Below, in pieces: positions 10,879 through 20,747 of a DNA stretch of 64,000 nucleotides (position 1 is its first letter; every line of letters starts with the position of its first letter). Origin of the DNA: Mesostigma viride (Eukaryota; Streptophyta; Mesostigmatophyceae; Mesostigmatales; Mesostigmataceae). The DNA lies in NCBI GenBank assembly GCA_009746045.1, contig RPFO01000076.1, positions 1,552,114-1,616,113 of the forward strand, read 5' to 3'. Position numbers and translations under genes: made by a program. The notes under the pieces are model-generated. The model was not told the DNA's origin, did no database searches, and was given only the letters and a program-made list of their open reading frames with translations.

Positions 10879-11378
10879 GCCTCGGTCGTTCCTATGTTTA
10901 CGTGTAGTTTGTACTGGGACACTGTTGTCCTCGTACCAGTACTGTGGTGCATTGGATGCTTTGGGCGTCGCGCCGCGTACTTTACTAGTGGTCCTTATCC
11001 TTCGGGCAGAATGTAGTGGACCAGCGTGCATCTGTACATTTGTAGGCGAGGGCCAGGTCGGCCCGAGCATGCTGGACCGTTGGTGATCATTTATGCACGT
11101 TCTACCCCTCGTGTTGGCACTCGGCGTGTGTTAAATGAATTAACACATATAGGCTTGGGTCACGGCAGTGTAGTTGTGTTTCCTTCCTCTATTCCTGGAG
11201 TAAACGGGTTTGTGTAAATGGCTTATGGCGTATTATAGTAATACATACGTAAATGCATTGAGATCTGGATCGTCTCGTTCGTCTTTCGCTAGGGGATTAA
11301 GTAGAGGTGGCCTGACTAGTTTAGGTAGCGTTAGGCCGGGTAGAGGTAGAGGTGGTGGTAGAAGTTTAGGACGTAACA
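10879..11378 (+). repeat. Gypsy 5' LTR, third piece and LTR end
   Basis: Continues the LTR to its end CGTAACA at 11371-11378. Matches 42323-42700 plus 56395-56516. Immediately after it, TGGTTCCGGAGG (11380 on) is placed like a tRNA primer-binding site, which begins TGG in most LTR elements; the tRNA was not identified. Confidence 0.85.
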
Positions 11379-11911
11379 ATGGTTCCGGAGGAACTTTCGT
11401 AGGTAGAGAGCGAGACGACGATCCCTTGTCACAAACGCCTTTGCAACAACCCTTCCGCGTCCAGGGAAACGAAGACGACACCTACTTGACAGGTAATGGG
11501 CGGGTCGCCTTCAAGCTGGGAGAGTAGTGCTGCCCGGTTCGGGACACGCTCTGCCTAGATGCTAGACCTGCTCGTAGCGGAAAAATCCTTTTATAGATAG
11601 CTCCTTCGCTTTGTTAGATAGCTCCTTCGCTTTGTTTTCCTGCGTATGGTTGCTTCCTGTCGTAGATAGAGGATAATTGTGCGGTTCGGCAATAGTGAGA
11701 CGATTAGCGTCGTGGTAGACTACACCTTTTCCTTCGTGCTGCTGTTTATTAGACGGCCGCACCCGCAGAGATACTGGGTCGCTGATTTTAGGACGAGCGC
11801 TGGACTATTGCCGGGCCCTCGTGCTGCTTTCGGTGCTCCAGATAACCCAGCTAAGTCGCCTACTCCTTCTACTCCTAGCGTGACGTCACAAGACCTACCA
11901 GGTGCGTTACC
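11379..11911 (+). other. Gypsy untranslated leader
   Basis: Between the LTR and the first ORF. It contains the putative primer-binding site at 11380, and a short tandem duplication of a TAGCTCCTTCGCTTTGTT unit near 11597-11636. A 105-codon frame (11210-11527) crosses the LTR border and is rich in Arg-Gly, but nothing supports its translation. Confidence 0.5.
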
Positions 11912-12306
11912 ATGAGCCAGCGGCGTGCTTTTACTGCTCCTTCCCATTCTTCCAGCGATAATAGCTTAGCCAAATATTACGTAGTGATTACGCCTCAATG
12001 GTCCGCCATTTTCCTTTCTTGGTCCGACGCTAGGAAGATAGTTCAGAACCGTATATATATAACGTAGTTAGGTATAAGAAATTTGTGACCTTTGAAGAAG
12101 CTCAGCAGTTCCTTATAGACCATAGTGAATCAGATTTAGGCCTACATGTACGTTCTATTCCTCATGGTCGTCCTCCCGTGGAATCCCTAGTCTTTGCTAC
12201 CCCTCCTTCTTCTCCCCCTAGACGGGCGGCATCCTCATCTAGCTCAGATACTCCTCTCACCTTAGAGTTTGGTTCCCTATCCATTACTGTGGTTAAAAAG
12301 GATTGA
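11912..12306 (+). pseudogene. RNase H1 hybrid-binding / Cauli_VI-like ORF of the Gypsy element
   Basis: Starts ATG at 11912 and reads 51 codons to a stop at 12065, then continues in another frame from about 12066 to 12306 (one frameshift). Joined across the shift it contains KYYVVITPQWSAIFLSWSDA followed by YKKFVTFEEAQQFL. This matches the pattern of the N-terminal RNA:DNA hybrid-binding domain of RNase H1 and of caulimovirus P6 (aromatic-Y-V-V start, I/V-F-x-S-W-x-D/E-A middle, K-K-F-x-T-x-E-E-A-x-x-F end). A Ser/Pro-rich tail follows. Such domains bind RNA:DNA hybrids or ribosomes. A role in reverse transcription or translation is inference. It lies about 125 bp upstream of gag. Confidence 0.65.
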
Positions 12307-12432
12307 TTTTAATTGTTTTCTTTGCACAACTTTGACATTCAAGGTTTTTCCTTTTGCCTTCATTGCTTCAATTTAGATTCCTGTCCTTTTCTTAAGGCAA
12401 CTTTCATTGTTTTTCTTTTTAATTAATTAAAC

Positions 12433-12499
12433 ATGGATCCAGTGGGTGGAGATATGTCGCCTATACCTACCAATAATACTAATAATACTAATAATACTA
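12433..12499 (+). pseudogene. Gypsy gag, 5' end
   Basis: ATG at 12433 begins a frame reading MDPVGGDMSPIPTNNTNNT. The (AAT AAT ACT)n stretch is cut by PAT-2 at 12500 and resumes as more Asn codons at 17998. The insertion thus falls inside a microsatellite-like Asn/Thr repeat of Gag. The true start is uncertain but this is the first ATG after the upstream ORF. Confidence 0.6.
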
Positions 12500-12931
12500 T
12501 CGTGGTTCTCTGAACATAGTTTCTTTATAGTGAGATGGAAGGGTAGCCGCTATAGCTAGGTTATTGGGTTCACGTGACATACCTTTTGAGGCCGGTGCGG
12601 CCTGATCCGGATCAGTCGTGGCCAAAGCTTTGGCCAGTTTTTCTTGGCCAGGTGGCAGGAGCTACGTTGAGATATAAACCTGCCACTGTCTAGGTTTCTT
12701 GGCTCATGGCGTAGTGATTAACTAGATCTAGATTCTTTCTCTCACGCAATATGTGACCTAATAGCCCCGGCAGCCTTACGTAAGCTGCCGGCAATTAGAA
12801 CGCCACATTGCGTCATTTGTTCAGACGCAACATTTGCGTGGCGAAAAAATGCCGTCCGGGCCAAGGCCGCATGACACGCAAAAAAGGACAAAAACAAACC
12901 CACCTAGCTAAGGTCGGCCTCTTTTCTTTTC
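12500..12931 (+). repeat. PAT-2 A1 repeat
   Basis: First copy of the 432-bp split repeat. It contains the inverted motif CGTAAGCTGCCGGCAATT region and probably the promoter and untranslated leader, because it ends about 90 bp before the Gag start. Confidence 0.85.
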
Positions 12932-13018
12932 ACGAGGGCGGCGACAGCAAGCCAGGGGAAACGAACCTCTGGTTTGACGAACCTGTACTGTCGGAGCCAT
13001 TTTTGGCCCTGAGCAGCA

Positions 13019-16000
13019 ATGCCGAAGGGGCGCAAAGCTACAGGAGGGCAGGCAGCGCGCGGGGAGGACGGGACGCCCACACCGCGGGCTGCTGCCGCCA
13101 GTCACGCGCCAGTCGCCTTCAGCGCCAAAAAGAAGCAGCTCGCCACTCTGCTCGCCAAGTGCATCAGCCCCGCAGAGGCGGTGGGGGCAGTCGAGCAGGT
13201 CTTCGGTGCCGAGGACTGGGTGACGGACGCCAGCTCGTGGAGCTCGAGCCAGCTGAAGTCTGTCGTGCAGTTGCTGGCCGATCACGTTGATGTTGGCGAC
13301 GTGTTGGACGCACGTGACCCAAACGGAACGTTGGTGGCAAAACTGCTGGCCGTGGCAGATCTCGCGGCGGACGAGGAGGAGGATCAGGCGCTGCCACCAA
13401 CGACACCTGCGCAGCGAAAAATGGCCAAGCCGAAAGGCGCGGCCAAGGTTTCGGCAGGTGGGGGGGCTGTCGGAAAGGAAATGAGGGCGAGGTTGGCGAC
13501 ATTCGTTGGGGCACCTCCGGAAACCGAAAATCAGGACGACGAGGAGGACGAGGAGGGGGAGGTCGCAGCCGAGAAATTCATGCAAGGTTTGAAGGCAGCG
13601 CTGGGAGGAATGGAGGGGGCGGGAAGCCACTTCAAGGCCTCGAAAGGGGTGGCGCTGCCAAGCCGAGCCAAGAGCGTGAAATATCGGGTTTCGGAGCGGG
13701 TGCTGCCGGGGGTGTTGGAGGACGCCAGCGACAATGGGATGGGAATCCGGTCGTGGGTCATGACGGTAAAGCCTGGAAATTGGCGGAACATGGAGAACAG
13801 GAAAATTGTCATGAACATTGCATTGGCCATGGACACCCTTCTCAAGGAGCTGGGCTCAGCAGCCGGGGAGCTTGTGGGCATGGAGTACCTAATGAGGGTG
13901 GTGGCGGCCTTGCTGCAGGTGGAGGGCAAGGAGGGGGGGGTGGAAGGTGGCCAGCCACCTCCTGCCATTGGGGGAGGAGGCTGCACTGTCAGCCACCCCG
14001 GCTGTCAAGGCAGCTCTCCAAACTGCCATCCTCTTGGACAAGCTCAGCAAGGCTCAACAAGTAGGGAAATAGAATCCCAGCGGGACCGCTCCCTTTTCCC
14101 GCTGCCATACCCACTTAGGCCAGCGTACACCGCGTGGGGCAGGGTGAGATCGGCACGCCGGCGACAGCGTGCCACGCGCCGCCACCGCGAGTACACACTG
14201 CAATGCAAGGTAGTGCGTTGGCTTAATTGGCTGTGGGGAGGGGGGCAAGACCCTCCTCCTAACCCTAGAGGGGCGTGCTCTAAGGGGAGGGAGGAGGCCC
14301 TTGCGAGGGTCAAGAGGCACTGCACCTGGCACAGTCGCCGCGTAGGGGGCGTTGCGACAGGCCAGGAGCAAGAAGGTGCTGATGCAATATATGGGAAGCA
14401 GAATAAGTATGAACAACTGCGCGCGGACGCGGTGAGTCTACCAAAGGCGGAGGTGGCGGGGAAGGCACGGCTGCTCGACCTGTTGGCTATGCGGCCGAGC
14501 TGGCGGGAGATATATGCCAGCGAAGAGAACTGCATCAAGCCAGCGGTCGTGGCGAGCGCAAAGTATTGGAATGTGCCCAAGCCCAGCCGGGGATGCTCCA
14601 TGGCTGAATGGGGCAAGCTCATGAGCCGGGCAGCGGGCGTGGGCATGGTGGCGTTCCGGGAGAGGCGGCCCAAGTGGGTGGATGGCTGCTTTGGAGTGGC
14701 CAAGGGGGTGGGTGAGCTTCGGTTCATCGTCAACAGGAAGCTGGGCAACCTGCTGTGGGTGGACCCCCCCAAGATCCTGCTACCCCACCTGGGCATCCTC
14801 GTGGAGGTCTACATCAAAGGCTGGTGCTACTGCGCCAAGAGCGACCTCGTGTCATACTACTATTCCATCGAGGTGCCCGAGTGGTGGTGGGACTACCAAG
14901 GGCTTCCTAGTGTGTGGTCGACTAGCGTAGGTCTGGCAGGGCCCAGGCGGAAGGTGTGGCCCGTGCTCAAGGTGCTGGCCATGGGACATTCCCATGCGGT
15001 GGCGCTGGGGGAGGCCATCCATGAGATGGTGCTCTACATGACCGGTGCCCTGGATCCGAGGCGCCAGGTCAACTACCTCTCAAGCGCAGGTGAGCTCACC
15101 TTGGTGCGCGACGAGTGTGGCCAGCCACTGCGCTTGGCCATCGAGTACAAGGAGGAGCGCGCCGGGGAGCTTCAGATTGACCTGGAAAACCCCCCTGCCC
15201 CCATGCTGTCCATCACCATTGATGACTTGGTGGCCAGCAACGGGCGGACCTGCGAGGCGGTGAACCAGCTCATCACGCGCGCTATTGAGGAAGGCTACCT
15301 CCCTAACAACCTTGTGCCGTCTAAGGAGAAGACTAAGATGGCGAGCCTGGAAGGGGACGAGCTAGAAGCCCTAGGGGTGGTGCACCGACGGAACGGCGTG
15401 CTGGAACCAACGGTCAAGCAGCTCAACCTTGTGATCGCCCACACGCAGGCTATACTCACTCGAGGCCGAGCTACGGCCGAGGGGCTGGCTGCCGTCTTGG
15501 GGCGGTGGTTGTGGCTGCAGATGTTAAGCCGCAGCTGCTTGTCCATTTGGCAGCAATGTTTCAAATTCATCAGCCTGCAAGGGTGGGGGCAGCGATCCTG
15601 GGTGCTGTGGGCCGGGGTGCGGGAGGAGTTAGAGTGTGCCCTGGCCTTGGCTCCCATGCTAAGGGTTGACCGAAGCGCACCTTTGGCCCGTGAGGTGGTT
15701 GCATCTGACGCGTCCACCTACGGGCAAGGTGTCGTGTACGCAACCATGGAGCCGGGCGATGTGACGGAGCTGGCGAGGGCACGAGAGGTGCGGGGGTACC
15801 CGACTTTGCTCATACCAAGTGAGGTGGCCTACGCTGGCCCTAGGCCACTGAGCGCGCGGGCGCAACAAGCAATCACTAGCCAGCAATGGCGGGTTGGGGT
15901 CCGGAGTCGTTGGCGGGATCCGGGGATGCACATCAACGAGAAGGAGGTGCGGGCTGCAGTGAAGGGCGTGGAGAGGAGTGCGCGCAGCTTGGCAAACCGA

Positions 16001-17194
16001 GGCAAGCGGGTGGTGAGGTTGGTGGACTCCACCGCGGCGTTGGGCTGCTTGGCTAAGGGGCGGTCCTCATCCCACAAGCTCAACAAGCAGTGCCGCCGCT
16101 TGTGCGCGCTGACCCTCGCCACGGGGAGTCGTTCCCAGTGGGTGTGGACGCCGAGTGCACTTCAACCAGCCGATGGCGTTTCTCGCGGCCAATCCATGGC
16201 GACTTTCTTGGCAGGCTGGGTGCGCGACCTGACCGCGGAAGGCATCCATCCTAACCCGGGGCCCCCTGCACCTGTTAGCTACCTTCCATTGCTAGAGGGG
16301 AAAGTAAAGCCGGCTACTTTGCTGGCCTACCGTCGTGGTCTTGATTCCCTCTTGACTTGGTGGGAGGCTGGTGGGCGGGCGGACGGGTCATCGTCACGAG
16401 CTGACACCCTTGAGGAGACATTTTGTGCGTATGTCGCCTGGGCTCATTTTCGGGGGTACAGCCGCCAAGTGTGTGTCAATGCCTTGATGGGGTTGCAACT
16501 TTATTATCCCGGTATGGTGAAGCGGTGGGACTTGGCCCGTGGCGTCCTCGCTGGGTGGAAAACACTTGTGCCCCCCCGTGCCCCTCCTCCCATTCCATGG
16601 GAGGCGGCGTTTGCACTTGCCAGCACGATGGTCATGCAAGGTCAGCGCCTTGCGGGCCTGCTGGTTGTCATCGTGTTCCGCCATTACCTGCGAATCTCGG
16701 AGGCGCTGAACCTCCGTGTTGGCCATGTGCGCCTCCAGCCTGACGTTCGGCTTGGGCCGGCTCAACGGGGCGCCCTACTGCTGAGGTCTACCAAGACCTC
16801 TAAGGGCAAGACTCAGTCAGTGGTGGTAGAAGATGTGATGTCTGAAACCATCCTCCGTCACTGCATCGCGGGTAAGCACGCTTGGGAGGCCGTGTTCCCT
16901 TTCACCTACCCGCAATTCCGGCGCATTTGGCAGGCTGCGAGTCAGGCCTTGGGGGTCGCCCAGATTTTCACCATTCACGGGCTGCGGCATGGAGGTGCCA
17001 CTCACGATTTCCTCGCGGGTCGCAGCATGGGGGACATCCAGGGCCGGGGGCGCTGGCTTAGCAGCTCCACGGTTGCCCATTATGTGGGCTTGCACCGCAG
17101 TTTGGAGGTGCAGCTGCCTGAGGTTATTCTTCGGGCCATGGCCGCCTGCCCCCCTCGGGCCTGGCGGGCTATTTTGAAATTGCCCTCCACCTAA
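13019..17194 (+). CDS. PAT-2 Gag-RT-RNase H-tyrosine recombinase polyprotein
   Basis: A 1391-codon open frame. Residues 1-~310 are Gag-like (match to PAT-1). RT follows with SDLVSYYYSIEV (motif A) and ITIDDLV (catalytic Asp pair). RNase H has VVASDASTYGQGV, HINEKEVRAAVKG and VRLVDSTAALG. A 2A-like DLTAEGIHPNPGP (16226-16264) separates it from the recombinase. The tyrosine recombinase shows the Arg in HYLRISEALNL, the HGLRHGGAT box (H-x-x-R) and the nucleophile in VAHYVG. Together they would copy the RNA and integrate a circular DNA by recombination. Unlike PAT-1, Gag and RT are fused: near 13930-13940 a run of eight G shifts the frame, and the natural Gag end is in the other frame (stop at about 14072). 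So the fusion may be a mutation or slippage. Confidence 0.9.
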   Translation: MPKGRKATGGQAARGEDGTPTPRAAAASHAPVAFSAKKKQLATLLAKCISPAEAVGAVEQVFGAEDWVTDASSWSSSQLKSVVQLLADHVDVGDVLDARDPNGTLVAKLLAVADLAADEEEDQALPPTTPAQRKMAKPKGAAKVSAGGGAVGKEMRARLATFVGAPPETENQDDEEDEEGEVAAEKFMQGLKAALGGMEGAGSHFKASKGVALPSRAKSVKYRVSERVLPGVLEDASDNGMGIRSWVMTVKPGNWRNMENRKIVMNIALAMDTLLKELGSAAGELVGMEYLMRVVAALLQVEGKEGGVEGGQPPPAIGGGGCTVSHPGCQGSSPNCHPLGQAQQGSTSREIESQRDRSLFPLPYPLRPAYTAWGRVRSARRRQRATRRHREYTLQCKVVRWLNWLWGGGQDPPPNPRGACSKGREEALARVKRHCTWHSRRVGGVATGQEQEGADAIYGKQNKYEQLRADAVSLPKAEVAGKARLLDLLAMRPSWREIYASEENCIKPAVVASAKYWNVPKPSRGCSMAEWGKLMSRAAGVGMVAFRERRPKWVDGCFGVAKGVGELRFIVNRKLGNLLWVDPPKILLPHLGILVEVYIKGWCYCAKSDLVSYYYSIEVPEWWWDYQGLPSVWSTSVGLAGPRRKVWPVLKVLAMGHSHAVALGEAIHEMVLYMTGALDPRRQVNYLSSAGELTLVRDECGQPLRLAIEYKEERAGELQIDLENPPAPMLSITIDDLVASNGRTCEAVNQLITRAIEEGYLPNNLVPSKEKTKMASLEGDELEALGVVHRRNGVLEPTVKQLNLVIAHTQAILTRGRATAEGLAAVLGRWLWLQMLSRSCLSIWQQCFKFISLQGWGQRSWVLWAGVREELECALALAPMLRVDRSAPLAREVVASDASTYGQGVVYATMEPGDVTELARAREVRGYPTLLIPSEVAYAGPRPLSARAQQAITSQQWRVGVRSRWRDPGMHINEKEVRAAVKGVERSARSLANRGKRVVRLVDSTAALGCLAKGRSSSHKLNKQCRRLCALTLATGSRSQWVWTPSALQPADGVSRGQSMATFLAGWVRDLTAEGIHPNPGPPAPVSYLPLLEGKVKPATLLAYRRGLDSLLTWWEAGGRADGSSSRADTLEETFCAYVAWAHFRGYSRQVCVNALMGLQLYYPGMVKRWDLARGVLAGWKTLVPPRAPPPIPWEAAFALASTMVMQGQRLAGLLVVIVFRHYLRISEALNLRVGHVRLQPDVRLGPAQRGALLLRSTKTSKGKTQSVVVEDVMSETILRHCIAGKHAWEAVFPFTYPQFRRIWQAASQALGVAQIFTIHGLRHGGATHDFLAGRSMGDIQGRGRWLSSSTVAHYVGLHRSLEVQLPEVILRAMAACPPRAWRAILKLPST
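16226..16264 (+). other. 2A-like NPGP motif in PAT-2
   Basis: Codes DLTAEGIHPNPGP between RNase H and recombinase. It shares NPGP and the His-Pro before it with PAT-1, though the flanking residues differ. It could release the recombinase co-translationally, but the usual Asp and Glu of 2A are missing. Confidence 0.5.
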
Positions 17195-17266
17195 TTTGGT
17201 TGTTCATTTCTCTGTCATTATGCTAGGTTCTTTGCCCCTGGCATGGATCGCCAGGGAGGGATATAA

Positions 17267-17403
17267 GGGTAAGGCTAGCCTTTGCCAAGCAATAAGTGTT
17301 CCCATGAGCATCGGCGGCCGGGATGTGGCCTGCCTTTTGTATGTGCTCCACTCATTGTTTTAATAAAGAGTCTGGTTACCCTGGAGTTCCACGGTTAATA
17401 GAA
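17267..17403 (+). repeat. PAT-2 B1 repeat
   Basis: 137-bp repeat directly joined to A2, carrying TTGTTTTAATAAAGA with a polyadenylation signal. Its pair B2 is at 17861-17997. Confidence 0.9.
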
Positions 17404-17835
17404 TCGTGGTTCTCTGAACATAGTTTCTTTATAGTGAGATGGAAGGGTAGCCGCTATAGCTAGGTTATTGGGTTCACGTGACATACCTTTTGAGGCCGGT
17501 GCGGCCTGATCCGGATCAGTCGTGGCCAAAGCTTTGGCCAGTTTTTCTTGGCCAGGTGGCAGGAGCTACGTTGAGATATAAACCTGCCACTGTCTAGGTT
17601 TCTTGGCTCATGGCGTAGTGATTAACTAGATCTAGATTCTTTCTCTCACGCAATATGTGACCTAATAGCCCCGGCAGCCTTACGTAAGCTGCCGGCAATT
17701 AGAACGCCACATTGCGTCATTTGTTCAGACGCAACGTTTGCGTGGCGAAAAAATGCCGTCCGGGCCAAGGCCGCATGACACGCAAAAAAGGACAAAAACA
17801 AACCCACCTAGCTAAGGTCGGCCTCTTTTCTTTTC
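17404..17835 (+). repeat. PAT-2 A2 repeat
   Basis: 432-bp copy of A1 (12500-12931) with very few differences. It is followed by a tract of C with CACCCTCCC (17835-17850) before B2. Confidence 0.9.
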
Positions 17836-17860
17836 CCCCCCACCCTCCCTGCGTGTTTGG

Positions 17861-17997
17861 GGGTAAGGCTAGCCTTTGCCAAGCAATAAGTGTTCCCATG
17901 AGCATCGGCGGCCGGGATGTGGCCTGCCTTTTGCATGTGCTCCACTCATTGTTTTAATAAAGAGTCTGGTTACCCTGGAGTTCCACGGTTAATAGAA
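17861..17997 (+). repeat. PAT-2 B2 repeat
   Basis: Second copy of B. It ends AATAGAA at the junction with resumed Gypsy gag sequence. Confidence 0.9.
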
Positions 17998-19663
17998 CTA
18001 ATAATAACAACAATACTCGTGGTAACCGACGGGACTCCTTGGAAACGGTGCACCATCTCACTCCTCAAGGTAACTTGCGTACCTCACCTAGCTCCTTCTC
18101 CTACTACTGGTGGTCGCCGTCGTCCCACTCTTACCCCACAACCTACCTTTGAACAACGTGTCAGATTTAGTGATGACCCCTCTTTTACCCTGAACCAGGC
18201 CCCTGCCCCTCCTGTAACTTTGGTCCAACCCTCAACTCGGTCCTCACTCCCTGACAATGCTTCTAGGCCTCCTCCTAACCCTGTGCCTTCCATCCCTGCT
18301 TATAACACGGGTCGTACCTCTGCCCCTGTTGGCCCTTCTGGTCGCCCTAGTGCAGTTCCCTTTTATCCTCCTGCTTCTTGGTCCTACCCTGACACGGCCT
18401 ACAAGGCTGCCCAGGTCCCTACCCGTGTGGCTGAGTTAGAAGTTAATAGTGATTTCAGCACCATGCCCCTAGATGACAGAAATTATGATAATTTTGCCTA
18501 CTCCTCCCTTCGTGAACAATATACTGTTTCCTTCTCCTATGGGCACCATCCTGAAACGGTGGCCCCTTCTAGACCCCTATCCAAAACCTTTCCTCTTCCT
18601 TCTTTCTATCCCTCTTATGTAGCAGTTGAAGACAGTGGTCCTATGGGTAAATCTGACCCTTCCAATCCCCCTAAGCCCCCTGCTCTTCCCCTCTTTGCTA
18701 ACCTTCCCAAGTTGGATGTCAAGTCTACCCCTCAACAGTTTTTCACTTTTATTATGTTGCTAACCCAGAACACAGAGTCGTGGCAAAATCATAATAGATG
18801 GCGTCTCTCTGATGCTGTATTAGTCCCTCACTATCTTACTACCTGTATTACCCCTGAGCTTGCTAACCTCATTCAGTGTGAATCCTTGGCCTCTCATGCC
18901 TACCCTAACTCAGTAGCAGAATTGCTTAAGCGTTTAGAGAACCATTTAGTTCCTCCTGATGCAGATTGGCAGGATAGATTAGCCTTTGGTACTTTGCAGC
19001 AGGGTACTAAATCGTTTAGGGAGTATATGAAAGAATTTGATGCACAGATGGTACGAATTAGAGATTTGTCGGGCGCAGAAGTACGTGCTCGTTTCCTACA
19101 ATGCCTCAGTAGACCCTTATTACGTGAGGTAAAACGCCAGTTCTCTGCCTACCGTTTTACTGATCTACCCCTCAAGCATGTGCGCCAGCATCTTTTACGA
19201 GTAGCAGATTTCTTCACCACCCCTTCTCTTCCTACCCGTTCCCGTATTAATAACATTAGCCTTACCCCTGAGGAGGAGAACTCCTATCTATATAGAAGAA
19301 TTAGACATTTGTGTTATCGACCTTTCGGCTCTGGATGTCTCTCATATCACATGCTATCATTGTAAGGAAGTAGGTCATCTTAAACGTGAGTGCCCCAAGT
19401 TCCTTTCGGGTGCTCCCCCTCATCCCGATGCTCGCCCTCCTCGTACCCCTCAGCGTGCTCCTATTCGTCCCACTCCAGGACGCATTCCCTCAGCTACCCC
19501 TAGTAGGCTGAATGCTGTGCAGACAGGACCCTCAGGGTTCCCCTATGATAATCAGGCTCCTGCACCCTCTTCGCTCCCTCGTGACCCTCCAGCAGTGGCT
19601 TTTTCGCCAGGGTCTTCTTCGGGGTTAGTCCCTATGGATTTGGGGGGGGAGGGGGAACAGTAG
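17998..19663 (+). pseudogene. Gypsy gag, main part with CCHC knuckle
   Basis: Continues gag after PAT-2. A Pro/Thr/Ser-rich N-terminal region is followed by a capsid-like stretch (about 18700-19230) with the typical WQDRLAFGTLQQGTKSFREY and LRDLSGAEVRARF-type helices of Gypsy Gag. After a frameshift near 19320 the frame reads CYHCKEVGHLKREC, a C-x2-C-x4-H-x4-C zinc knuckle at 19351-19392, then a Pro-rich tail ending at 19663. A second shift near 18030-18080 separates the Asn-rich start from the main frame. Gag packages the element RNA into cytoplasmic particles. Two frameshifts plus the PAT-2 insertion make it non-functional. Confidence 0.8.
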
Positions 19664-19739
19664 GCCTGTCAGCCGGGGGTAACCTGGACAGGTCCTTAGA
19701 TAGTACCCCAGATAATAATTTTTGCCTGCCTGTTTTTAT

Positions 19740-20036
19740 AACTTCTGTAGGAGCTGAATCATCCCTACCACTACGTGTCCGTCCTCTTATGTTTTTGAAT
19801 GGTAGCCGTTCCCCGCACTGTTGTAGACCCCTTCTTGCATGCTGATGAACTTTTGAATGTCTCTGTGTTAGTGGATAGCGGTGCGGCTAGCTCCTTTGTG
19901 AGCGAGGCCCTAGTTAGGCGTTTAGGACTAGTCCCTATCCCTCACAATCCCTCACACCAAGCCTGTCACTGTCCATTATGCTGACGGTCGCACCAGTCAT
20001 TCCCCGGGTACGGTGTCCCTTCCCCTGGTCTTGCAG
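19740..20036 (+). pseudogene. Gypsy aspartic protease, N-terminal part
   Basis: Reads VLVDSGAASSFVSEALVRRL, the retropepsin D-S-G active-site loop with the following Ser/Phe pattern. After a frameshift around 19945 it continues with TVHYADGR and a strand ending LVLQ at about 20036, where foreign DNA begins. The flap and the C-terminal ILG-like part resume at 20748. It would cleave the Gag-Pol polyprotein. Confidence 0.75.
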
Positions 20037-20747
20037 CGTTTATTGGTCAAAGACTATGACCGAGCCATTATGCTCCGTCAAGTCCGATGTTTTTTGCAAC
20101 GTCACCCACATCTGTTCGGTGCTGCCCCTTGGCACAAGCTCTACAAACAGGTCGTGGACCGGCTGGATCGCATAGTATCTCCGCACATCTGAACCCTGTG
20201 ATGCCAGATCTCCTTTGCGGCCGTTCCGAGCTTGGCACTGGATTCGTTGTCCACATCGTCGCGTCGCTGCCGCAACACGATGTTTTCTGGCATCCGCGGG
20301 CTTTTGGTTCCCGCCGCACATTTGAAAGTGCTGTCCTCCGGTTTTTTGCCTTTGCACCGTGTGCAGTTTCTTGGACGTTTGGAATCATGGCATGGCTAAC
20401 GTGATGACTGACTAGCTAGACCTTTTCAGTGGTTTTCCATTTGCGGGTATTTCCTCGTAAATGGTGGGAGAGCGATCGCAGCAATGGTGCTCACCACTAG
20501 ACACTCCCGGCCAGTTAGGCTCGAAACACACGCCCTGATCAAGCATGCTGTTTCCGGCCCCACCGTCTAGGTCATCTAGTCGCTCCACACGTAAGCCAGC
20601 CATAATTTCAATGCACAAGGATACACATTTCCATCACCATTCATCTTCATCATCCTGAACGACTCGAAAACGCGGAAAAGATAACGGCAGGCTCGAGCTA
20701 CCATGGTCCGGATTCTCCCGATTTCTGGCCTGCGCTGGTTGTCTCTT
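20037..20747. other. Unidentified ~0.7-kb insertion in the Gypsy protease
   Basis: The protease reads LVLQ before and GRTVNLTATIGPITTADVLL after this segment, and the two join in register, so the segment is foreign. Its edges contain TCAAAGAC (about 20048) and GTCTCTTTGA (about 20740), a weak inverted pair. A short open stretch runs in from the protease frame and stops at 20192. No target duplication or known family was recognised. Confidence 0.5.

Larger units (their letters stand above)
12500..17997 (+). mobile_element. PAT-2: full-length tyrosine-recombinase retrotransposon
   Basis: A complete split direct repeat element: A1 12500-12931 (432 bp), coding region, B1 17267-17403 (137 bp), A2 17404-17835 (432 bp), C-rich spacer, B2 17861-17997 (137 bp). 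A1-ORF-B1-A2-B2 is the hallmark of PAT/Ngaro elements, including Kangaroo of Volvox. The repeat pairs are nearly identical, so the copy looks young. It encodes Gag, RT, RNase H and tyrosine recombinase. It sits in the Asn-rich start of Gypsy gag without a clear target duplication. B ends with TTTTAATAAAGA, which provides an AATAAA polyadenylation signal. Confidence 0.92.
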
